A stretch of DNA of 40,072 bases from Rhodocyclaceae bacterium (GTDB lineage: Bacteria; Pseudomonadota; Gammaproteobacteria; Burkholderiales; Rhodocyclaceae). The DNA lies in contig JAGRGB010000035.1 in assembly GCA_020445745.1 (NCBI GenBank), forward strand, positions 1-40,072. The letters are read 5' to 3'. Positions 27,217 through 33,429 of this stretch are shown here, one piece after another; the stretch's first letter is position 1, and each line of letters opens with the position of its first letter. The translations under genes and the position numbers were made by a program. The notes under the pieces were generated by a model, which saw only the letters and a list, made by a program, of their open reading frames with translations, was not told the origin of the DNA and made no database searches.

Positions 27217-28369
27217 GCGCCTCGTCGTCGCACTGGTGCTCGTCCTCGCGCTTGCCGCCTGCGCCGGAAAGGTGGCCGCACCGACCTACCACGACACCCT
27301 GGACGGTGCCATCGACTCGCTCGCCGGCCGACTTGCCGAACAACTGCCCGGGGGTCTGCTGGCGCTCGGCAACGAGCGGCGGATCGTCGTCGTCGATGCC
27401 TTCTTCAACGAGCAGTCGGCCGAAGTCACCAACTCCGGCGTGCAGGTGCAGAAGGCGATGGTCGCTCGACTCGGGGAACTGACCGACAAGTACGAATTCG
27501 CGACGCTGTCGACAAGAAGCCTTTCCCAGTCTGCGCTCGCCATCCTGGGCAGCGTGCGGCTGGCCGGCAAGGCGACCGGCAACGAAGCGTCCTACGCGCG
27601 CATCGAAGCGGTGGTGCGCGAGGTCGAGGGCGGCAAGGTGGTCGCCAGCGCGGTGGCCTTCGTCGCCAGCAAGCAGTTCGACGCCACGCCGACCCGGCTG
27701 TACATGGACATGCCGATGTTCCTGGCCGGCGAAGAACACCGCCAGCGCCTGCAGGTCGCCACCGGCAACGCGGCGCCGGTGAAGGACGTGATCGGTGTCT
27801 CGGCGCGCATCGCGGAGGCCACCGAACAGTACAACGCGGGCAACTTCGACGACGCCAAGCGAATGTTCGCCGAGGCCCTCGATGCCTCCGGCGGCAAGAG
27901 CCTGCTGGCCCTCTCCGGCCTGTACCAGTCGAGCTTCCGCGGCGGCCAGTTCGACGAGGCGGAGCAGGCCTTCGGGCGCCTGGTCGAGGCGGCCATCGCG
28001 TCCGGCAACCTGTCGATCAAGTTCCTGTTCGAGGTCAATGGCACGGCCTTCTCCGCCACCGGCGACCTGACCCGCCAGTACCCCATGTGGCAGCGCCAGA
28101 TCGCCCAGAAGATCGACGAAAAGGGGGCCTGCCTGGAGGTCTCGGGACATGCCAGCCGAACCGGCACCGAAGCCTACAACGACCGCCTGTCGGCACGCCG
28201 CGCGGAGTCCGTGGCGAAATCGCTGGTCGCGATCCGCCCCGAGCTGCGCGGCCGGCTGACGTCCACCGGCAAGGGCTTCGCGGAGAACATCGTCGGATCC
28301 GGCACCGACGATGCGCAGGATGCCATCGACCGGCGCGTCGAATTCAAGATCGTGCCCTGCAAGGGATGA
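27182..28369 (+). CDS. OmpA-domain lipoprotein 1 of the caspase operon
   Basis: A 395-residue lipoprotein: lipobox 'LALAAC' with Cys27 and Ala at +2, which predicts the outer membrane. The middle, about 230 residues, is a domain I do not recognise, with 'AFVASKQFDATPTRLYMDMP' as its most striking motif, followed by a TPR-like helical segment ('YNAGNFDDAKRMFAEAL'). The C-terminus is an OmpA-like domain ('EAYNDRLSARRAESVAKSL'), flanked by a Cys pair that may form a disulfide. The Asp that binds diaminopimelate in OmpA ('TDR' in E. coli) is replaced by Ser ('HASRTG'); the Arg is kept. GGAGG lies about 12 bases before the ATG. It overlaps the caspase gene by 35 bases. Confidence 0.85.
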   Translation: MNKHSFNPSVAERLVVALVLVLALAACAGKVAAPTYHDTLDGAIDSLAGRLAEQLPGGLLALGNERRIVVVDAFFNEQSAEVTNSGVQVQKAMVARLGELTDKYEFATLSTRSLSQSALAILGSVRLAGKATGNEASYARIEAVVREVEGGKVVASAVAFVASKQFDATPTRLYMDMPMFLAGEEHRQRLQVATGNAAPVKDVIGVSARIAEATEQYNAGNFDDAKRMFAEALDASGGKSLLALSGLYQSSFRGGQFDEAEQAFGRLVEAAIASGNLSIKFLFEVNGTAFSATGDLTRQYPMWQRQIAQKIDEKGACLEVSGHASRTGTEAYNDRLSARRAESVAKSLVAIRPELRGRLTSTGKGFAENIVGSGTDDAQDAIDRRVEFKIVPCKG

Positions 28370-29565
28370 AGGCGATGGTCCGGTGGTGGCGACTGGCGGG
28401 TGCGCTGGCGTGGCTCGCGCTGGCCGCCTGCGCGACCCGTGTCGAATTGCCGGAGACGCGCTTCCAGCAGGTGCGGGACGTCTCGCGCGCGATTTCGCTG
28501 GAGGTGGCCAAGCGTTTCTCGTCGCCGATTCCCGGCCTCACGCTGCCGCAGGGCCTGGGCCTGACCAAGCCGCTGCTGCTGGGCGGCTTCCCGCAGGCCA
28601 GCACGGCCGAGGCGATGGTCTCCGGCCACCACCTGCGCGACCTGCTGCTGCTCGATCTGCGGCAGACCATGCCCGATACCGCCGTCGCCCGCCTCGAGGA
28701 AGCCGGGGACCTGCCCAGCGCCCTGATGTTGCACGGTGTCGTCAGCTACCTGCCGGGTACCTCCACGGAGAACGAATCGAGCTGGTTCAAGATCGCCTAT
28801 GCGGTGCGCACCTACCCGGACGCCGACGTCCTGCTGAGCGGATCGGCGCTGGTCAATGCACGCCATTTCGACGCCACCCCGACGCGCTTCTACAAGGACG
28901 CGCCGATCTATTTCGCCAGCGAGCAGCAGAAGGAGCTGGTGGCGCTGGCCTCGGCCGAAAGCGGCGACGCCGGGATGCAGCGCGCGATGCGGCGGTCGCT
29001 GGCCTACGAAAGCGCCCGCGGCGCCTATGAGCGGGAACAGTACGAAGTCGCGGCGCGCCGCTTCGAGGAGATCCTCGAGCAGGGGGACTCGGAAGACCTG
29101 CTGGCCTTGTCGGGCCGCTTCCAGAGCCTCTGGCAACTGGCACGCAAGGACGAGGCGGAACAGGTCTTCGGCCGCCTGATCGACGTCGCGATCGCCCGCG
29201 ACGCGCTGTCGATCAAGTTCCTGTTCGCGGTGCAGCAGGACGACTTCGACCGCCGCAGCCCGCTCTACCAGCAGTACCCGATGTGGATCCGCCAGGTGGC
29301 CCGCGGCATGCTGGCCAGTCGCCTGTGCTTTGAAATCAAGGGGCATTCCAGCCGCAGCGGCACCGCCGCCTACAACGACGCGCTGTCGACGGCGCGGGCG
29401 CGGCGGGTGATGCGCTACATGACCGCCGCCGAGCCCGAGCTGGCTTCCCGCGTGCGCGCCAAGGGCTACGGCTTCCGCCAGAACATCATCGGCTCGGGCA
29501 GCGACGATGCCGGTGACGCCATCGATCGGCGGGTGGATTTCGCGGAGGTCGGCTGCCCGGCCTAG
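28366..29565 (+). CDS. OmpA-domain lipoprotein 2, paralogue of lipoprotein 1
   Basis: A 399-residue lipoprotein with the same layout as its neighbour: lipobox 'LALAAC' (Cys22, Ala +2), an unknown middle domain with 'NARHFDATPTRFYKDAPIYF', a helical TPR-like part ('YEREQYEVAARRFEEIL'), and a C-terminal OmpA-like domain ('AAYNDALSTARARRVMRYM') ending in 'DRRVDF'. The OmpA peptidoglycan-binding Asp is again replaced ('HSSRSG'). The two proteins match along their length, so they arose by tandem duplication, yet they have diverged widely. The ATG overlaps the upstream stop as ATGA, so the two are translated together. A partner role with the caspase is inferred from the operon. Confidence 0.85.
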   Translation: MKAMVRWWRLAGALAWLALAACATRVELPETRFQQVRDVSRAISLEVAKRFSSPIPGLTLPQGLGLTKPLLLGGFPQASTAEAMVSGHHLRDLLLLDLRQTMPDTAVARLEEAGDLPSALMLHGVVSYLPGTSTENESSWFKIAYAVRTYPDADVLLSGSALVNARHFDATPTRFYKDAPIYFASEQQKELVALASAESGDAGMQRAMRRSLAYESARGAYEREQYEVAARRFEEILEQGDSEDLLALSGRFQSLWQLARKDEAEQVFGRLIDVAIARDALSIKFLFAVQQDDFDRRSPLYQQYPMWIRQVARGMLASRLCFEIKGHSSRSGTAAYNDALSTARARRVMRYMTAAEPELASRVRAKGYGFRQNIIGSGSDDAGDAIDRRVDFAEVGCPA

Positions 29566-29639
29566 CCGGGAAGTTTCGTCGCGGCGCGGGCTGCCGGCCG
29601 GCGCCGGGATCGGGGCCGTGGTCCGGCCAATCTTCCGCG

Positions 29640-30086
29640 CTAGGTGCCGACCTCGCGGGCGCGCCCCGCGTCGAGTTCGGACAGGATGCGGGCCGCGATC
29701 TGCTCGAGGCGGTCCGGATCACCCCGCTCCCTGCCATGGGCCTTGAGCTTCAGCCCCGGAAATCGCGGGATGATGTGGAAATGCACATGGGGGACCGTCT
29801 GGCCGGCGGCCTCGCCATTGAACTGGGAAATCAGCAAGCCGGGCGCACCGACCGCGCGCTGCACCGCCGCCGCGACCCGCTTGGTCGTCAGGATGCACGC
29901 CGACGCGGCCTCGGGCGTCAGATCGAGCAGGGTCACCGCATGCTCCCTGGGCAACACCAGGGTATGTCCGTCGGACTGCGGCATGATGTCGAGGAAGGCC
30001 AGCGTGGCGGCATCTTCGAATACCTTGATGCAGGGCAGTTCGCCGCGCAGGATGCGCGCAAACACGTTGTTGCGGTCATAAGTCAT
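29640..30086 (-). CDS. HIT-family nucleotide hydrolase
   Basis: A 148-residue protein with the histidine triad 'HVHFHIIP' near the C-terminal third, after 'FNGEAAGQTVPH', and the N-terminal 'NVFARILRGELPCIKVFED' typical of HIT hydrolases such as HinT and Ap4A-type enzymes. It acts on nucleoside phosphoramidates or dinucleotides; the physiological substrate is rarely known. I use the ATG at 30086, preceded by GGAGGA at good spacing, not an ATG 36 bases upstream. It lies 43 bases downstream of the ChaN-like gene on the same strand and converges with the second OmpA lipoprotein gene. The 74-base gap between them is GC-rich, with no clear terminator. Confidence 0.92.
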   Translation of the reverse strand: MTYDRNNVFARILRGELPCIKVFEDAATLAFLDIMPQSDGHTLVLPREHAVTLLDLTPEAASACILTTKRVAAAVQRAVGAPGLLISQFNGEAAGQTVPHVHFHIIPRFPGLKLKAHGRERGDPDRLEQIAARILSELDAGRAREVGT

Positions 30087-30129
30087 CGGCTGTCCTCCGC
30101 TCTGGTTGGGGTACCGGACCACCGCCGCG

Positions 30130-31113
30130 TCATTTCTTCATGGCCTTGCTCATCGCGGCGGCGCTGAGGCGGTCGCAAGGGTCCGGGCGTTCGAAGAGTG
30201 GCGTAAACCACACCAGGTCGAACAGACCCTGGGCGACCGCCGGATAGTCCGCCGGCGAGTCGAGGCCCTCGCGCACCTCGACCAGCCCGACGCTCAGCGC
30301 GTGCCGATCCGGTGCCAGCCGCTGCAGGTACTGAGGCACCCCCAGGTCGCGGCGGGCGTGACCGGAGCCCAGGATCGCCACCACGCCGCGCGACAGATGG
30401 GGTGCGATGTTGGCGGCCATCACCGCGTCGCGCGAGCGCTGGGCGGTGACGATCATCTTCATCACATGCGGAGACACCTGGCCACAGTGCCCGACCCGGA
30501 TCGCCTCCTCGAGCTGCCGCTGCCGCTCCGTCGTCCACGGCTTGTCGACGACCTGCCGGCCCGCGCCCGCGGGCATCGCGTCGAATCCTTCGCGAGCCAC
30601 GCGTCGCGCTTCGGCGCGGGACAGATTGATGGCCACCAGCGGCAGCCCGTGGGCCACCGCCTCGTCCACCAGCGGCTTGTACAGGGGCCAGCCCCAGCCC
30701 TCGCGGGCGAATCGGCCGGCATCGGCGAGCGATTCGGCGCTCGCCTCGGGCGCCGACCGGGCAGCGTCGATCGCCGCCTGGTACTCGCTGTCGAATTGCT
30801 CCATCGCCAACGCCGGCGCGCGGGTCGATTCGACGTGTTGCAGCACCTTGAGCTGGAGCCGGTGGTGCACCGGATTGTCATGGACCTCGCCGAGCAGCAG
30901 CGCATCCGCCGCGGCCATCCGCGCCAGCGCCTGGTCGAGCGGCAACGCCCTGCCGCCATCGACCTCGACGATCCGACCCACCAGTGGATGGTCGTGGAGC
31001 ACCAGCCCGTGGCCGGCGCATCCGGACAGGGCGAGCAGCGTGCACGCCACGGCACGCCGGACACCCCGCAGTGCGGCGCGGCGCATCGAACCGGGGAGTT
31101 TCGCGATTTGCAT
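30130..31113 (-). CDS. ChaN-family lipoprotein
   Basis: Lipoprotein of about 327 residues related to ChaN (DUF399), which binds heme in Campylobacter and is thought to take part in iron acquisition. The family signature 'LLGEVHDNPVHHRLQ' is near residue 70 and 'AILGSGHARRDLGVP' near the C-terminus. The lipobox 'LALSGC' puts the modified Cys at residue 32 from the ATG at 31113. A start at 31086 would give a shorter signal peptide (Cys23) and is also possible; neither has a clear ribosome site. Many ChaN genes lie in iron loci, and an iron-uptake operon is just upstream on the same strand, but no Fur box was seen directly before this gene. Confidence 0.87.
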   Translation of the reverse strand: MQIAKLPGSMRRAALRGVRRAVACTLLALSGCAGHGLVLHDHPLVGRIVEVDGGRALPLDQALARMAAADALLLGEVHDNPVHHRLQLKVLQHVESTRAPALAMEQFDSEYQAAIDAARSAPEASAESLADAGRFAREGWGWPLYKPLVDEAVAHGLPLVAINLSRAEARRVAREGFDAMPAGAGRQVVDKPWTTERQRQLEEAIRVGHCGQVSPHVMKMIVTAQRSRDAVMAANIAPHLSRGVVAILGSGHARRDLGVPQYLQRLAPDRHALSVGLVEVREGLDSPADYPAVAQGLFDLVWFTPLFERPDPCDRLSAAAMSKAMKK

Positions 31114-31170
31114 GGCGCGCAGTCTAGCAGCGTATCGCCGCCACGCGCGCCAAAGGGGGACCGCCGACAC

Positions 31171-31215
31171 GGTGCCCGTCCGCCGCCACCACGGACAGTG
31201 GCCGCGGCGGGCACC
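31171..31215. terminator. Long inverted repeat downstream of the iron operon
   Basis: GGTGCCCG (31171-31178) pairs with CGGGCACC (31208-31215), and the stem continues inward with small mismatches. It lies 20 bases after the outer-membrane protein stop, as expected for an end-of-operon terminator on the minus strand. There is no T-run, so it may act as an RNA-stabilising or attenuating hairpin. Confidence 0.4.
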
Positions 31216-31235
31216 CGTTGCGCCGGGCAGGGAGC

Positions 31236-31964
31236 TCAGAATTCGTATTCTATCGTCATGCGCAGCGTGTGGTCGGCGGTATGCTCGTTGAGACCGTAGA
31301 GCAGCGCCAGGTCGTACTTGATCGCGTCATGGTCGCCGAGGGGCAACTTGCCGAACACCGCCGGCCCGGCCATGTGGGTCTGCTCGTCGGACTCCTCCCA
31401 GTCGTTCCACTTGCCCACCTCGCCGAAGCCCTGCATGCCGAACTCGAAGGCCTCGGCGTGGCGATACTTGGCCTGCCACTCGTAGACCAGTTCCGTTTCG
31501 CTCTCTTCCTCGGCGTCGAAATGGCGTTCCAGGATCGGGTTGAAGTTGAGCTGGACCTTGCCGACGTCCTTCTGCAACAGGGCGCCGACCTTGACCTCCC
31601 AACCCTCGTCGTGATCCATCGGGCGCTCCAGCACCAGCAGCAATCCGATATCGACCGGCAGTTCGCCCTGCTCGGCAAAGATCAGCGTGTTCGACCATTC
31701 GATCGCCTCGAGCCGCGATCCGCCGCTGCCTTCGCGTTCGAATTCGGCCTCGATCTCCGTGAACCAGTGCTGCGTCACGCCGCGCCCGACGGCCAGCACG
31801 GCTGCCGTCTCGCGCTCTTCGCCGTGCTCGCGGGTGGTGCCGAGATGCAATTCGAGTTCGGTTTCGCCGTACTCCACGGTGGGTGTGTGCACGTAGGCCG
31901 CAGGTCCGGCCGACGCCGCTGCGCTGCAGGCCACCAGACTCGCGGCAAGCAGTGACTTCTTCAT
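31236..31964 (-). CDS. Probable outer-membrane beta-barrel protein of the iron operon
   Basis: A 242-residue exported protein of unknown function. The signal peptide is 'MKKSLLAASLVACSAAASAG'. The mature part is rich in Glu, with alternating polar/hydrophobic strands ('ETELELHLGTTREHGEERET', 'DVGKVQLNFNPILERHF') and ends in 'TLRMTIEYEF', a C-terminal Phe typical of outer-membrane barrels. Many acidic residues and several His suggest metal contact, but this is inference. The ATG at 31964 has AAGGGGA before it; a longer in-frame start lies in the upstream gap. It follows the FTR1 gene by 88 bases and is probably the last gene of a cupredoxin/FTR1 operon. Confidence 0.75.
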   Translation of the reverse strand: MKKSLLAASLVACSAAASAGPAAYVHTPTVEYGETELELHLGTTREHGEERETAAVLAVGRGVTQHWFTEIEAEFEREGSGGSRLEAIEWSNTLIFAEQGELPVDIGLLLVLERPMDHDEGWEVKVGALLQKDVGKVQLNFNPILERHFDAEEESETELVYEWQAKYRHAEAFEFGMQGFGEVGKWNDWEESDEQTHMAGPAVFGKLPLGDHDAIKYDLALLYGLNEHTADHTLRMTIEYEF

Positions 31965-32052
31965 GAGGATTCCCCTTGGATGATGAAACAAACAGGGCGC
32001 GACCGCCCCTCCGCGGATGCGGATGGTGACGGCCACGCTTGTGAAAATCGGA

Positions 32053-32892
32053 TTAGGTCTGCACGGAGGGGCGCATGCTCGGCCGCGACGCCCGATCGTT
32101 CCGTACCAGCCGCATGCCGGCCATGATCAACAGCACGGTGGCCCCATAGAACAGCGCCTGCATGCCGCTGGGCCGTGCGTCGTAGCCGGCCAGCACGTGC
32201 AGCAGTGCACCCAGTGCGGAATCGTTGGACAACAGGGCGGAGCTGTCCCACAGCGGCGTCGCCAAGGCCGGCAGCAGATCCCCCTGGATCAGGAATCGCG
32301 CGCACTGCCCGGCCATGCCCGCAGCGATCAGCAGCACCAGCAGCGCGGTGACCGAGAAGAAGTGGCGCACCGGAACCCGCAACAGCCCGGCATAGATGGC
32401 GAATCCGATCAGTGCACCGGCGGCGAGACCCAGCATGCCGCCGAGCGCGACCTGAACGACGGACTCACCCTGCGCCATCATGCCGTACAGGAAAAGCACC
32501 GTCTCCGAGCCTTCGCGCAGCACCGCGAGCGCGACCACCAGCGCGATCGCGGACAGCTCGCGCGAACCTTCCGCGACCTGCCGGATCACCGAGCGGGCAC
32601 CATCGACCATTTCGCGGGCGTGGCGGCTCATCCAGATGTTGTGCCAGGCCAGCATCAGCACCGCGGCGGCCAGCACCCCGGCGTTGAGCAGCTCCTGCCC
32701 GACGCCGTCGGCCAGTTCACCGATGTAGCCGGCCGAGGCGGCCACCACCATCGCCCCCGCCACGCCAGCCATCACGCCGAGCCCCAGCCAGCGACCACGG
32801 GCCGGCAGCGATCGGGCGGCAGCGGCGACGATGCCGATCAGCAGTGCCGCTTCAAGAGTTTCGCGAAAAACGATAATCGCGGCGCCAAGCAT
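32053..32892 (-). CDS. FTR1-family iron permease
   Basis: Inner-membrane iron transporter of 279 residues related to yeast Ftr1 and bacterial EfeU. The two REXXE-type iron-binding motifs are 'RETLE' (10-14) and 'REGSE' (126-130). About seven transmembrane helices are visible, including 'ALLIGIVAAAARSL' and 'AIALVVALAVL'. Iron is thought to be oxidised or delivered by a periplasmic partner; the gene five bases upstream encodes a cupredoxin that can fill this role. The ATG lies close behind the cupredoxin stop, with a possible ribosome site inside that gene's end. A Fur box upstream of the operon supports the iron role. Confidence 0.93.
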   Translation of the reverse strand: MLGAAIIVFRETLEAALLIGIVAAAARSLPARGRWLGLGVMAGVAGAMVVAASAGYIGELADGVGQELLNAGVLAAAVLMLAWHNIWMSRHAREMVDGARSVIRQVAEGSRELSAIALVVALAVLREGSETVLFLYGMMAQGESVVQVALGGMLGLAAGALIGFAIYAGLLRVPVRHFFSVTALLVLLIAAGMAGQCARFLIQGDLLPALATPLWDSSALLSNDSALGALLHVLAGYDARPSGMQALFYGATVLLIMAGMRLVRNDRASRPSMRPSVQT

Positions 32893-32897
32893 TCGAT

Positions 32898-33215
32898 CTA
32901 CTCCGCAATCACGACGCCCTGAGCCGTCGCTTCGTTGAATTCACCGAAGAACGGGTACCGCCCAGGCGCCAGCGGACCAATAAAGATGCTCGCCTTGCTG
33001 CCGCCCGGAATCACCTTCTCGCGATTGAGTTCGTGGCTCTCGAACTCCTCGGCCGTGGCGTCACGGTTGTCGACCACCAGGCGGACCTTGGTTCCGGCAG
33101 GTACGCGCACCTCGGCCGGATCGAAGCGGTGGTCCTGGATCACGACGGGAATGATCGGCGTGGCTGCCATCACGGCGGCCGGCAGCAACAGCAACAGGGC
33201 AAGCAATCGGGACAT
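32898..33215 (-). CDS. Cupredoxin-domain protein, partner of FTR1
   Basis: A 105-residue exported protein. After the signal peptide 'LLALLLLLPAAVMAA' it has a cupredoxin fold similar to the N-terminal domain of EfeO ('FDPAEVRVPAGTKVRLVV' and 'EEFESHELNREKVI', then 'PGRYPFFGEFNE'). The His of 'FESHE' is a candidate metal ligand, but the usual C-terminal Cys-His-Met cluster is not present, so it may not be a classical blue copper protein. It is first in the operon. The ATG at 33215 has GGAGA at good spacing; an in-frame ATG further upstream would translate through the Fur box and is rejected. Confidence 0.88.
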   Translation of the reverse strand: MSRLLALLLLLPAAVMAATPIIPVVIQDHRFDPAEVRVPAGTKVRLVVDNRDATAEEFESHELNREKVIPGGSKASIFIGPLAPGRYPFFGEFNEATAQGVVIAE

Positions 33216-33243
33216 ATCGGTCTCCACAAAAATGATAACCACA

Positions 33244-33271
33244 ATGATAATGATTCGCATTTCCTTGTCAA
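33244..33271 (-). promoter_or_regulatory. Fur box overlapping a sigma70 promoter
   Basis: On the minus strand a perfect -35 TTGACA (33266-33271) is followed after 16 bases by -10 TATCAT (33244-33249). The 15 bases 33245-33259, read on the plus strand as TGATAAT G ATTCGCA, match the Fur 7-1-7 palindrome at 12 of 14 positions and cover the -10 and spacer. A further TGATAA lies next to it at 33233. Bound Fur would block this promoter when iron is high. Confidence 0.8.
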
Positions 33272-33429
33272 GCCGACGCGCAGCCCCCGAACGCGGGACG
33301 CCGCGCGGCGCCCTGCCACTGCCGATCAGACGCCTGCACCACCCGTCCGGCCATTGAACGGCTGCGCGCCGGGCGGATATCGCGCAGCATCGACGCCACT
33401 GCCCGCGGCCTTCTCGGAGCCGATCACAG

